A DNA stretch of 64,000 nt from NCBI RefSeq assembly GCF_037029465.1, contig NZ_JAYMEM010000009.1, positions 310,001 through 374,000 of the forward strand, read 5' to 3'. Each line of letters begins with the position of its first letter. Position 1 is the first letter of the stretch. Below are positions 25,842-34,552 of the stretch, one piece after another. The position numbers and the translations under genes were made by a program. The notes under the pieces were generated by a model. It saw only the letters and a program-made list of their open reading frames with translations, did not search any database and was not told the DNA's origin. Origin of the DNA: Mesoflavibacter sp037029465 (GTDB lineage: Bacteria; Bacteroidota; Bacteroidia; Flavobacteriales; Flavobacteriaceae).

Positions 25842-25869
25842 TTCTTGACTGCGATCGAACAGACAAGAA
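25842..25869 (-). repeat. imperfect palindrome in the polA leader
   Basis: TTCTTG-A-CTG (25842-25851) and CAG-A-CAAGAA (25860-25869) are complementary except for one central A/A mismatch, around an 8-nt loop CGATCGAA. It lies between the polA -7 element and the ATG, so it would form at the 5' end of the mRNA or act as an operator. Confidence 0.5.
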
Positions 25870-25872
25870 TAT

Positions 25873-25880
25873 CAAAACTA
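25873..25880 (-). promoter_or_regulatory. -7 promoter element for polA
   Basis: Minus-strand TAGTTTTG matches TAnnTTTG, 58 bp before the start codon. No -33 TTTG at the expected spacing. Confidence 0.5.
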
Positions 25881-26005
25881 CGAAACTTAATGCAGCTTTG
25901 CTTGAAAATTTTTTAAAAGCTTATTATGTTTTAATTAGTTTTAGTAATTAGCTTAATTAATGTTAATCTTCCCTTAAATTAAAGTATATATGATTTTTAA
26001 GGCAG

Positions 26006-26013
26006 TAATTTTG
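26006..26013 (+). promoter_or_regulatory. -7 promoter element for the metallophosphoesterase gene
   Basis: TAATTTTG matches TAnnTTTG and ends 14 bp before the ATG at 26028. Confidence 0.5.
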
Positions 26014-26027
26014 TTTAAATTATATAT

Positions 26028-27254
26028 ATGATACGCTGGATTATAATAGTAGTTTTATACGGTATTTTTAACTTTTATGCTTTTCAATCGGTTAAGACTT
26101 TAACTAGTAAAAAGTGGATTTACATTTTGTTTTTTGCACTTACCATTCTGGTTTTGGTAAACTTAATTTATCAGTTTATGTCACCAAATGAAGGTCGTGT
26201 GTTAACACCTGCAAAAAGTTATGCTTTAGGTTTTTTTCTAACTGTAGTCGCTTTAAAAGTGGTGCTAATTTCTTTCTTGTTTACAGAAGATGTTATTCGT
26301 ATTTTATATGGTACTTACCAAAAAGCTTTTGGAGAAAGAGATAGCTTTTATTTGCCTTCAAGACGAAAATTTATTAGTCAAATAGCTTTAGGTATTGCAG
26401 CAATACCATTTGCTTCTATGTTGTACGGAATTTACAAAGGAAGATACAACTATAAAGTGTTAACTTATAACTTAGAATATCCAGATTTACCAGATGCTTT
26501 TGATGGTTATCAAATCACGCAAATTAGCGATATACACTCTGGAAGTTTTGATAATAAAGAAAAAATAGAGTATGCTATTGATTTGATTAATAAACAACAG
26601 TCTGATGTTATTTTGTTTACCGGAGATTTAGTGAATAATGAAGCGTCTGAAATGGATCAATGGAAGTCTACTTTTTCTAAATTAACAGCAAAAGATGGTG
26701 TGTATTCTGTTTTAGGAAATCACGATTATGGTGATTACATGAATTGGCCAAACGAAGCAGCTAAACAAGAAAATCTAGACTATTTATTTCAAATTCAAAA
26801 AGAAATAGGTTTTGATTTACTTAAAAACGAAAGTCGATTTTTAGAAAGAAATGGAGAACGAATTGCTTTAATAGGTGTCGAAAATTGGGGCGCAGGTTTT
26901 AAGCAAGTAGGCGATTTAGACAAAGCTTCTAAAGCTGTAAAACCAGAAGATTTTAAAATTTTAATGTCTCATGATCCAACACATTGGGAAAAAGTAGCAG
27001 TTAACCATCCGTTGCATTATCACTTAACTTTAAGTGGTCATACACACGGTATGCAATTTGGTATCGAAATACCAGGTTGGATAAAATGGAGTCCAGCAAA
27101 ATGGCGATATAAGTATTGGGCAGGATTATACGAGCAAAACAAACAAATTATCAATGTAAATAGAGGATTTGGTTATTTAGCTTTCCCAGGTCGCGTTGGT
27201 ATTTGGCCAGAAATAACGGTCATTAAACTTAAAAAAGGGTCTCAAGTTGTTTAA
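26028..27254 (+). CDS. membrane-anchored metallophosphoesterase
   Basis: Three or four N-terminal membrane helices (within residues 1-145) are followed by a calcineurin-like phosphoesterase domain. Metal-site motifs appear in order: SDIHSG (about residue 167), FTGDLVNN, LGNHDYG, MSHDP and SGHTHGMQFG. This layout is that of YkoQ/YaeI-type enzymes, which act on phospholipid-linked pyrophosphates in some species; the substrate is not predictable here. 408 residues, complete. The thioredoxin-like gene follows after 54 bp on the same strand. Confidence 0.88.
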   Translation: MIRWIIIVVLYGIFNFYAFQSVKTLTSKKWIYILFFALTILVLVNLIYQFMSPNEGRVLTPAKSYALGFFLTVVALKVVLISFLFTEDVIRILYGTYQKAFGERDSFYLPSRRKFISQIALGIAAIPFASMLYGIYKGRYNYKVLTYNLEYPDLPDAFDGYQITQISDIHSGSFDNKEKIEYAIDLINKQQSDVILFTGDLVNNEASEMDQWKSTFSKLTAKDGVYSVLGNHDYGDYMNWPNEAAKQENLDYLFQIQKEIGFDLLKNESRFLERNGERIALIGVENWGAGFKQVGDLDKASKAVKPEDFKILMSHDPTHWEKVAVNHPLHYHLTLSGHTHGMQFGIEIPGWIKWSPAKWRYKYWAGLYEQNKQIINVNRGFGYLAFPGRVGIWPEITVIKLKKGSQVV

Positions 27255-27308
27255 ATTCAACTAAATGTTATATTTTTAAAGATAAGTTTAAACAAAAGCT
27301 TTAATCAA

Positions 27309-27605
27309 ATGTCAAAATTTGGAGAATTAATAGATGTAGAAATTCCGGTACTTCTAGATTTTTTTACAGAATGGGATGAAACATCTAAAGCTATGCATGC
27401 AGTGCTAAGAGATGTTGCTGTCGCATTGGGTGATAAAGCTAGAGTCATAAAGATAGACGTTGACAAAAACAAAGAGTTGTCTGAGGCTTTACGAGTAAAA
27501 GGTTTACCAACCTTAATTATTTACAAAAATGGTGAAATGAAATGGCGTCAAACCGGTGAGCAAGATGCTAATTCTATTATAAATGTTGTGCAACAATACG
27601 TTTAA
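27309..27605 (+). CDS. thioredoxin-fold protein lacking the CxxC active site
   Basis: The 98 residues follow a thioredoxin fold from end to end: beta strand PVLLDFFTEW, the helix after the active-site position, VIKIDVDKN, the cis-proline loop GLPTLIIYKNG (Pro67) and a C-terminal helix. In the place of W-CGPC-K there is W22-DETS-K27, and the protein has no cysteine at all. It therefore cannot do thiol-disulfide exchange and is more likely a binding or scaffold protein. It overlaps the convergent deacetylase gene by 4 bp. Confidence 0.82.
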   Translation: MSKFGELIDVEIPVLLDFFTEWDETSKAMHAVLRDVAVALGDKARVIKIDVDKNKELSEALRVKGLPTLIIYKNGEMKWRQTGEQDANSIINVVQQYV

Positions 27606-28249
27606 AGCGCTTCAAATTTATAACCCTTTTCTGTGTAATAGGTTAATACTTTTGGTAAAGCGTATTGTAAGTTTTTTTTAGCTTTTACACTATCATGAAA
27701 CACTATTAAACTTCCATCTTTGGTGTGTTTAATGATGTTGTTTAAACAATCTTCTTCTTTTAAACTTTTATCCCAATCGTAGCTAATCACAGACCACATT
27801 ATTATTTGATATCCTTTTTTTAAAAGTAGTCTAGCTTGCTTATTTTTTATCTTTCCGTAAGGTGGTCTAAATAATTTTTTAGTTGAAAACCTTTCAGGAT
27901 CTAGCTCCTTTTCTAAAGTGGTTTGAGCTTTTTCTGTGTTTTCTATGTATAAATTGGTGTCTGTTTTCCAACCGTTAAGATGATTAAAGGTATGGTTGCC
28001 TATGCTATGACCTTGATTGCTTATTTTTTTGAGTATTTCAGGATATTTCCTAACGTTATCACCAATACAAAAAAAGGTGGCTTTTGCATCAAATTGTTTT
28101 AATGTATTTAAAGTCCATTCTGTAATTTCAGGAGTTGGACCATCATCAAAAGTTAGATATAGGGTTTTATTAGAAAACGCCTTTTTCCAAATGTACTTTG
28201 GGAAAAGGCGTTGTATAATTGATGGGATTTTTACAGGAAAAGCTAACAT
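27602..28249 (-). CDS. polysaccharide deacetylase (NodB homology) family protein
   Basis: Carbohydrate esterase family 4 fold, 215 residues. The catalytic and metal residues are visible: LTFDDGPTP (Asp35 base, Asp36 metal), GNHTFNH (His86 and His90, metal), FRPPYG and later the histidine in IVFHDS. The substrate is probably N-acetylated glycan such as peptidoglycan or an exopolysaccharide. There is no obvious cleavable signal peptide, only a short N-terminal amphipathic stretch. Its ATG directly abuts the stop of the upstream DUF2723 gene, so both are co-transcribed. Confidence 0.88.
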   Translation of the reverse strand: MLAFPVKIPSIIQRLFPKYIWKKAFSNKTLYLTFDDGPTPEITEWTLNTLKQFDAKATFFCIGDNVRKYPEILKKISNQGHSIGNHTFNHLNGWKTDTNLYIENTEKAQTTLEKELDPERFSTKKLFRPPYGKIKNKQARLLLKKGYQIIMWSVISYDWDKSLKEEDCLNNIIKHTKDGSLIVFHDSVKAKKNLQYALPKVLTYYTEKGYKFEAL

Positions 28250-31200
28250 TTATTCAGCTTTTAAAATCGTGTCAAATTCTTTTAGAAATTCTTCTTCAGA
28301 CATTGGTGTTGCTGCTGGCTCTTCTTCGTAGAAGTGCTTAAACAAATCAAGGTAACTGTTAAAGGTTTTAGATTCTTGTTTTGCAAACTCCATATCATAT
28401 CCTTTCAGCACATCAACTAAGGCTTTGTAACGTTCTATGTTTGTTAGAATTTCTGTAAAGTTGTCTTCTTGTTTTTCGATAGTTAAGTTTCCGTAGTACT
28501 TTAAATACTCTTGATATTTTGCAGCAACTTCTTTAAATAACTGTCTTGCTTTTTCTTTATTGTCAACCTCGTAATACGTGCTGATGTAAGGTTCTAATAG
28601 TGTGTAGAATCCGTACTTGTCAACAGGCATGTTTTCCATTGCAATGTCTGCAATTTCTTCAGCTTTGTCTAGTTTGTTTTCATTTAGTAAAGCTTCTATT
28701 AAACGTGCTAAATTACCACGATATGTGATTGAGTTTTTACGTGTTTCAGGATCATGATAAATGTCTCCGCCGCTATTTCCCCAATCCCAATTTACAACTT
28801 TGTTGTACATAAAATCGGTATCAATACGACCCATATCATAAGGATTTGCTCTAGATACAGGTGTTTTTATTGGTACTAATTTATAGACCATTCCGTTTAA
28901 TTGTAAATAGTCTTTAAGCCAGATATAATCATCATCACCAAAAGCACCGCCTGTAAAATAAATTGGACGTTGCCAGTTGTTGTTAGCAACAATATCTAAC
29001 ATTAATAATCTGTTTTTGTAAATAGCGCTATCGTCTATTGTTATGTATAGGTTGTCTTCAATTAAAGCGCTGTCTTTGGCTTTTACAATTCCGTTTTTAA
29101 GCACTTCATTTTTATCTACAGGAATACGAACATGCTCAGCAGGGAAATAATTTGAATTTATCAACTGGCTAGGGTAAGAAGATACATCATCACCTTCTTG
29201 CTGCATCATGTATTTAAGCTTGGTTTTTGGATTGTCACTGGTAATGAAACTCATAAACTCGCTTATAGATAACGTATCTTGAGTGCGTAAACGTTTCATT
29301 ATATAATCTCTTGTACCGTGCTTATATTTGTCATGTGTTAAAGCAGATGGTATTGGCTCACTCTCATAAGCTTGACGTTTCATTTGATCGATATACCAAT
29401 CTGTTTGGAATAAACTTGTGTTGACTACACGCACATCGGTACGGTATTTTTCAATTTCTTGAGCATACCAAAGCGCAAACGTATCGTTATCACCTATTGA
29501 AAATAAAATACCGTTTTCGTCACAAGAATCTAGGTATTTTTTAGCCATAGTTAAAGCTGTATATTTTCCTGATCGGTCATGGTCATCCCAGTTTTGAGTA
29601 GCCATAATTAATGGAACTAATGCTAAACAAACTACAGTTACTATTGGAGCTAATATTTTACCAGAAAGGTATTTTTTTAGCATATCAAAAATGGCATATA
29701 CGCCAAACCCAATCCAAATGGCAAACACATAAAAACTACCAACTACAGAGTAGTCACGTTCTCTAGGTTCAAAAGGTCTAACGTTAGTGTATACTTGAAT
29801 TGCTAATCCTGTAAAAAGGAAAAATACCAACATGACCCAAAATAGTTTTTTGTCTTTGTTGAATAGATAAAATAAACCAATTAACCCTAAGATAAACGGA
29901 AGGAAATAATAGGTGTTTCTAGCCTTGTTGTTTTTTACATCACTTGGTAGATTATCTTGAGATTGCCCTAAATGTAGCTCGTCAATAAATTGAATACCAC
30001 TAATCCAATTACCGTGTTGGTCTAATTTACCTTGAATATCATCTTGTCTTCCAACAAAGTTCCACATAAAGTAGCGCCAATACATATAACCTAATTGGTA
30101 TTCAAACATAAAGGCTAAATTATCTCCAAACGAAGGTTTTTCAACATCTAAAAACTGTCCAAATTGCTTTAAGAAATTATGATAATCTTCGTAATCAATT
30201 CTACTCTTAACTACATCGTTTTTAAAGTCTAAAATAGATTGTTCTAATCTAGGTTCACCTTGATATGCTGGTTTTATTCTAAAATCTAAAAAGCCTGTAA
30301 AAAGCATATAGTTTTCTGCGTTTTCTGTACTCCACATACGAGGCAATACAGCAGCGTGTTCTGAATTATAGTTTTGTTTAGCGCGTTTATAATCGTTAAC
30401 TATAATGTATTTTCCAGAAGTTTCGTCTTTTTCATATTTTGGTTTATCATCAACATAAGGCTCGTTTTCATCTAAACCAGAATATTGATCGGTAAATAAT
30501 GGTCCATAAAACAAATGTGTTTCAGGGTATTGTTCTAAGTTGTAGTAGGCTAAAAGTTCTCTCGCACTTGATGGATTATTCTCGTTAATAACCACATTGG
30601 CATTAGCACGAATAGGTAGCATTAACCAAGATGAAGAGCCAATTAAGATGAATAATAGGCAAAGAATACCTGTATTAACATCGTAAAGTTTTTTAGCTCT
30701 TGTGTATTTTAAACCATAATAAAAAGAAGCGACTAATAAAATACCAGCAATGATAGATCCTGAGTTAAAAGGCAAACCTATTTGGTTTACAAAAAACAAC
30801 TCTAAAGCACTAAAATATCTTAGTACGTTAGGAAACATTAATTTGAATACAAAAAGAAGTACTGCAACAGAAACTACATTAGCAATGATGAAATTTTTAA
30901 CTGTAATTTCTTTGTAGTTTTTAAAGTAATAAATTAATCCAATTGCAGGAATGGTTAATAATCCCATAAAGTGAATACCAAAGGATAACCCAATTACAAA
31001 AGCAATTAAAATTAACCAACGGTTACCACGTGGTTTATGCATGTCTTTTTCCCAACGTAAACCTAGATAGAACATTATAGACATGATTAATGTAGCCATA
31101 GCATACACTTCTGTTTCTACAGCATTAAACCAAAAAGAGTCTGTAAATGTAAATGCTAAAGAACCAACTAAAGCGCTTCCTAAAACAGTAATTTGTTGTC

Positions 31201-31546
31201 CGCTTTTAAGTGTTTTACCTTCTCCTAAAATCTTTTCTAAGATTAAAACAATGGTCCAAAACATAAATAGAATAGTAAATGCACTAGAAACAGCACTCAT
31301 CATATTCATTAAAAGTCCAATTTGACTTGGGCTTAAAGCAAAAACAGAAAATACAGCACCAAGCATTTGATAAAGCGGTGCTCCTGGTGGGTGACCAACT
31401 TGTAATTTTGAAGCTGTTAAAATATACTCACCAGCATCCCAAAAACTAACGGTAGGCTCTACGGTTAGCGAATAAGTGATTAATGCAATTAAAAAAGCGA
31501 ACCAACCTAAAATAAGGTTCCATTTTTTAAAACTTAAGGACATCAT
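28250..31546 (-). CDS. DUF2723 (TMEM260-like) multi-pass membrane protein
   Basis: A 1,098-residue protein. The N-terminal DUF2723 part starts WNLILGWFAFLIALITYSLT and holds FWDAGEYILTASKLQVGHPPGAPLYQ, with an acidic residue in the first extracytoplasmic loop as in GT-C glycosyltransferases. About a dozen hydrophobic segments run to near residue 640. The C-terminal ~450 residues are soluble and end in a helical TPR-like region. The eukaryotic relative TMEM260 is a protein O-mannosyltransferase; flavobacteria O-glycosylate secreted proteins, so a similar job is possible but unproven. It precedes the deacetylase with no gap. Confidence 0.85.
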   Translation of the reverse strand: MMSLSFKKWNLILGWFAFLIALITYSLTVEPTVSFWDAGEYILTASKLQVGHPPGAPLYQMLGAVFSVFALSPSQIGLLMNMMSAVSSAFTILFMFWTIVLILEKILGEGKTLKSGQQITVLGSALVGSLAFTFTDSFWFNAVETEVYAMATLIMSIMFYLGLRWEKDMHKPRGNRWLILIAFVIGLSFGIHFMGLLTIPAIGLIYYFKNYKEITVKNFIIANVVSVAVLLFVFKLMFPNVLRYFSALELFFVNQIGLPFNSGSIIAGILLVASFYYGLKYTRAKKLYDVNTGILCLLFILIGSSSWLMLPIRANANVVINENNPSSARELLAYYNLEQYPETHLFYGPLFTDQYSGLDENEPYVDDKPKYEKDETSGKYIIVNDYKRAKQNYNSEHAAVLPRMWSTENAENYMLFTGFLDFRIKPAYQGEPRLEQSILDFKNDVVKSRIDYEDYHNFLKQFGQFLDVEKPSFGDNLAFMFEYQLGYMYWRYFMWNFVGRQDDIQGKLDQHGNWISGIQFIDELHLGQSQDNLPSDVKNNKARNTYYFLPFILGLIGLFYLFNKDKKLFWVMLVFFLFTGLAIQVYTNVRPFEPRERDYSVVGSFYVFAIWIGFGVYAIFDMLKKYLSGKILAPIVTVVCLALVPLIMATQNWDDHDRSGKYTALTMAKKYLDSCDENGILFSIGDNDTFALWYAQEIEKYRTDVRVVNTSLFQTDWYIDQMKRQAYESEPIPSALTHDKYKHGTRDYIMKRLRTQDTLSISEFMSFITSDNPKTKLKYMMQQEGDDVSSYPSQLINSNYFPAEHVRIPVDKNEVLKNGIVKAKDSALIEDNLYITIDDSAIYKNRLLMLDIVANNNWQRPIYFTGGAFGDDDYIWLKDYLQLNGMVYKLVPIKTPVSRANPYDMGRIDTDFMYNKVVNWDWGNSGGDIYHDPETRKNSITYRGNLARLIEALLNENKLDKAEEIADIAMENMPVDKYGFYTLLEPYISTYYEVDNKEKARQLFKEVAAKYQEYLKYYGNLTIEKQEDNFTEILTNIERYKALVDVLKGYDMEFAKQESKTFNSYLDLFKHFYEEEPAATPMSEEEFLKEFDTILKAE

Positions 31547-31648
31547 ATGTTTCTGTTTGTTTACGTGGGCGAATTTAGTAATTATTATGTTATAAGGAAG
31601 GTTTTTAAGTTAACGTTAAGTTTTTAATGATATTTTCTTTAAAAAATA

Positions 31649-31679
31649 TTTGTACAAATAAAAGAATATTTTAAATTTG
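31649..31679 (+). promoter_or_regulatory. Bacteroidota-type promoter of tRNA-Gln
   Basis: TTTG (31649-31652), 19 nt, then TAAATTTG (31672-31679). An exact match to TTTG-N19-TAnnTTTG, ending 18 bp before the mature tRNA. Confidence 0.8.
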
Positions 31680-31697
31680 CACGCTCAATAAGGTTAT

Positions 31698-31770
31698 TGG
31701 CCTATGGTGTAACTGGCAACACGTCTGGTTTTGGTCCAGAAGAGTCTAGGTTCGAGCCCTAGTAGGCCAA
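31698..31770 (+). tRNA. tRNA-Gln (anticodon TTG)
   Basis: A 73-nt cloverleaf. The acceptor TGGCCTA (31698-31704) pairs with TAGGCCA (31763-31769), with discriminator A at 31770. The anticodon stem TCTGG/CCAGA (31724-31728 with 31736-31740) carries loop TTTTGGT, so the anticodon TTG is at 31731-31733. The T arm has the standard GGTTCGAGCCC. CCA is not encoded. It is followed at once by a bidirectional terminator. Confidence 0.97.
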
Positions 31771-31771
31771 C

Positions 31772-31803
31772 AAAAAAGCTTCCTAATTTTAGGAAGCTTT
31801 TTT
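31772..31803. terminator. bidirectional terminator between tRNA-Gln and the universal stress gene
   Basis: Perfect 14-bp inverted repeat (31772-31785 with 31790-31803, core AAGCTTCCTA/TAGGAAGCTT), 4-nt loop, A-run on one side and T-run on the other. It can terminate the tRNA on the plus strand and the convergent usp gene on the minus strand. Confidence 0.9.
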
Positions 31804-31823
31804 ATTTTTAGTCGTTTTTGTGA

Positions 31824-32648
31824 TTAAATCTTAAAGGTGATAACAGGTCTATTGGCATGATTAACTAAGTCTTCACTAATGCTTCCGTTAAAGAAATGAG
31901 CAATACCTTGTCTTCCATGCGTGCTAATACCTATTAAATCTGCATTGATGATTTTTGAGAAGTTTAAAATTCCTTTTTCAACAGTTTCATCATTATAGAT
32001 GTTTATAGTGTAGTTGTTGTGATCTTGTCCTTCAATAAAATCAAAAATTCTAACTTTAGAAGTAGCTGTAGTTACAAAATTGCTAGGTGTATTTACATAC
32101 AATAAGTGAATTTTAGCATCAAAAAGTTTAGCTAGTTTTACGGCTTGAGCATAGGTTTCTTTATTGTCGTTTTTAAAATCTGAAGCAAACACAAATTCTT
32201 TAATATCAAAATGTTCGTGGTTGTTTTTAATGACTAATACAGGTGTGTTAGAGTGTCTTACTACCTTTTCGGCATTAGACCCAATAAAGAGTTCTTTTAA
32301 ACCTTCTGCACCATGAGAGCCCATAATGATTAAATCTATATGCTCTCTTTCGCAAGTTTCAAGAATACCTTTAGTAATGTCATGAAAATCTACAGATTCT
32401 GTTACAGTAATACCTTGCAGATAATCTTTTTTTAATACACTTTCAAATTGTTTGTGTGCTAGTTTCATAAAATACATAGCTTCAGGTAAATCTGCAGGAG
32501 CGCTACCAGTATTTAGCTGTTGTATTGGTAAATCTAACATGTGTAATAGCACAATTTCAAAATTGTGTTTTTTTGCCAATTCGGCAGCAACTTTAACAGC
32601 ATTTTCAGCTTCGTTAGAAAAGTCTGTTGGTACTAATATTTTTTTCAT
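31824..32648 (-). CDS. universal stress protein with two tandem UspA domains
   Basis: 274 residues, two Usp domains (about 1-145 and 150-274). The first starts KKILVPTDFSNEAENAVKVA and has the ATP-loop pattern GSHGAEGLKELFIGSNAEKV. The second has the related GISTHGRQGIAHFFNGSISEDLV. Both retain the Gly/Ser pattern associated with nucleotide binding. Cytoplasmic; a role in stress or anaerobic survival is the family norm. It diverges from rimP with a 158-bp intergenic region. Confidence 0.9.
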   Translation of the reverse strand: MKKILVPTDFSNEAENAVKVAAELAKKHNFEIVLLHMLDLPIQQLNTGSAPADLPEAMYFMKLAHKQFESVLKKDYLQGITVTESVDFHDITKGILETCEREHIDLIIMGSHGAEGLKELFIGSNAEKVVRHSNTPVLVIKNNHEHFDIKEFVFASDFKNDNKETYAQAVKLAKLFDAKIHLLYVNTPSNFVTTATSKVRIFDFIEGQDHNNYTINIYNDETVEKGILNFSKIINADLIGISTHGRQGIAHFFNGSISEDLVNHANRPVITFKI

Positions 32649-32736
32649 AAGGATGATAGTTTTTTCGGTAGAAAGTATTATAAATTTATGAATAAAAATT
32701 GATAATCAAAATATTATGTAAATCAATAAAAATGTG

Positions 32737-32744
32737 TATATTTG
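32737..32744 (+). promoter_or_regulatory. -7 promoter element for rimP-nusA-infB
   Basis: TATATTTG is a full TAnnTTTG match, 62 bp before the rimP ATG. At 18 nt upstream only TATG is found, so the -33 box is imperfect. Confidence 0.6.
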
Positions 32745-32770
32745 CAGCGTTGAAAGAAAAAGATTAATTG

Positions 32771-32796
32771 AGGGGACGAAAATGTCCCCTCTTTTT
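32771..32796 (+). terminator. terminator-like hairpin in the rimP leader (candidate attenuator)
   Basis: AGGGGAC (32771-32777) pairs perfectly with GTCCCCT (32784-32790) around loop GAAAAT, followed by CTTTTT (32791-32796). It lies about 25 nt after the predicted start of transcription and 10 bp before the rimP ATG, so it belongs to the leader and not to an upstream gene, which is on the other strand. This is the position of an attenuator. Confidence 0.6.
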
Positions 32797-32806
32797 ATAC
32801 TTACAA

Positions 32807-33268
32807 ATGTTTACAGATACAGTCAAAAATTTATTAAACACAGCATTAGAAGAACGTCAAGATTTATTCTTGATAGATTTTAAAATGTCTAACGATAACG
32901 CTATAAAAATTACTATTGATGGTGATAAAGGTGTTATGGTAGAAGATTGTATTTTTATTAGTCGCGCAATAGAGCATAATATAGATAGAGAAGAGTATGA
33001 TTTTTCTTTAGATGTAATGTCTGCAGGAGCAACGTCTCCGTTTAAATTGCCAAGACAATTTGCTAAACATGTAGGAAGAACACTTGAAGTTAAGACCGAA
33101 AACGGTAAGGTTGAAGGGAAATTAACGTCTACCTCTGATGAGGGAATAACTTTAGAGTGGAAAGCAAGAGAACCTAAACCAGTTGGTAAAGGAAAAGTAA
33201 CAGTTCAAAAAAAAGAAAATATTGCTTTTAAAGATGTTTTAGAGGCTAAAGTGATTATAAAATTTTAA
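32807..33268 (+). CDS. rimP: ribosome maturation factor
   Basis: 30S subunit assembly factor. The start is the ATG at 32807 (MFTDTVKNLL). An in-frame TTG at 32768 would add residues encoded by the leader hairpin and is rejected. The 153-residue protein has the N-terminal alpha/beta domain (VEDCIFISRAIEHN, LDVMSAGATSPFKLPRQF) and a C-terminal SH3-like domain. nusA follows after 15 bp and infB after that, the classic rimP-nusA-infB order. Confidence 0.93.
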   Translation: MFTDTVKNLLNTALEERQDLFLIDFKMSNDNAIKITIDGDKGVMVEDCIFISRAIEHNIDREEYDFSLDVMSAGATSPFKLPRQFAKHVGRTLEVKTENGKVEGKLTSTSDEGITLEWKAREPKPVGKGKVTVQKKENIAFKDVLEAKVIIKF

Positions 33269-33283
33269 TTCAGTAATAGAGTT

Positions 33284-34516
33284 ATGGAGAATATAGCATT
33301 AATTGAATCTTTCTCAGAATTCAAAGACGATAAGTTAATAGATCGTGTTACACTAATGGCTATTTTAGAAGATGTGTTTAGAAACGCATTAAAGAAGAAA
33401 TTTGGAGATGACGATAATTTTGATATAATTATTAACCCAGATAAAGGAGATTTAGAAATTTGGAGAAACAGAATTGTTGTTGCAGATGGAGAAGTTGAAG
33501 AACCAAATCAAGAAATTTCATTATCCGAAGCTCGTAAAATAGAACCTGACTTTGAAGTAGGTGAAGATGTATCTGAAGAAGTGAAATTAATAGACCTTGG
33601 TCGTCGCGCAATTTTAGCATTACGCCAAAACTTAATTTCAAAAATTCACGAGCACGATAACACAAACATCTATAAGCAGTTTAAAGAATTAGAAGGCGAT
33701 TTATACACAGCAGAAGTGCACCACATACGTCACAGAGCTGTAATTTTATTAGATGATGAAGGAAATGAAATTATCCTTCCAAAAGACAAACAAATTCCAT
33801 CAGATTTCTTCAGAAAAGGAGATAACGTAAGAGGAATTATTGATAGCGTAGAGCTTAAAGGAAACAAGCCAGCAATTATCATGTCAAGAACATCGCCAAA
33901 GTTCTTAGAAAAATTATTTGAATCTGAAATCCCTGAAGTATTTGACGGATTAATTACAATTAAAAACGTAGTAAGAATACCAGGAGAAAAAGCAAAAGTA
34001 GCAGTAGATTCTTATGATGACAGAATAGATCCAGTTGGAGCTTGTGTTGGTATGAAAGGATCTCGTATCCATGGAATAGTACGTGAGTTAGGAAACGAAA
34101 ATATTGACGTAATTAACTATACAAACAATTTACAGTTGTATATTACGCGTGCATTAAGCCCAGCAAGAGTAACATCTATCAAAATAGATGAAGAAAATAA
34201 ACGTGCAGAAGCCATCTTAAAACCAGAAGAAGTAAGTAAAGCAATTGGTAGAGGCGGACACAACATACGTCTAGCAGGTCAATTAACAGGTTATGAAATT
34301 GATGTGTTACGTGAAGGTGCAGAAGAAGATGTAGAATTAAGAGAATTCTCAGACGAAATCGATGAGTGGATCATAGAAGAATTCTCTAAAGTAGGTCTGG
34401 ATACAGCAAAAAGTGTACTAGAACAAGACGTAGAAGATTTAATAAAAAGAACAGACCTAGAAGAAGAAACAATTTTAGATGTTATCAGAATTCTTAAGGA
34501 AGAATTCGAAGATTAA
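33284..34516 (+). CDS. nusA: transcription termination/antitermination factor NusA
   Basis: 410 residues: N-terminal RNA-polymerase-binding domain (about 1-125), S1 domain (about 130-200), then two KH domains (VGMKGSRIHGIVRELGNENI and GRGGHNIRLAGQLTG). The C-terminus is a short acidic helical tail without the full acidic repeats of E. coli NusA. It modulates pausing and intrinsic termination, which is relevant because a terminator-like hairpin precedes this operon. Confidence 0.95.
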   Translation: MENIALIESFSEFKDDKLIDRVTLMAILEDVFRNALKKKFGDDDNFDIIINPDKGDLEIWRNRIVVADGEVEEPNQEISLSEARKIEPDFEVGEDVSEEVKLIDLGRRAILALRQNLISKIHEHDNTNIYKQFKELEGDLYTAEVHHIRHRAVILLDDEGNEIILPKDKQIPSDFFRKGDNVRGIIDSVELKGNKPAIIMSRTSPKFLEKLFESEIPEVFDGLITIKNVVRIPGEKAKVAVDSYDDRIDPVGACVGMKGSRIHGIVRELGNENIDVINYTNNLQLYITRALSPARVTSIKIDEENKRAEAILKPEEVSKAIGRGGHNIRLAGQLTGYEIDVLREGAEEDVELREFSDEIDEWIIEEFSKVGLDTAKSVLEQDVEDLIKRTDLEEETILDVIRILKEEFED

Positions 34517-34552
34517 CATATATTTGAAAAAAAACAAGGTTAAAGGCAATTT

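Noticed and set aside
32768..32806. TTG start giving rimP 13 extra residues
   Set aside because: It would translate the leader hairpin; the residues do not resemble RimP, whereas MFTDTVKNLL at 32807 does.
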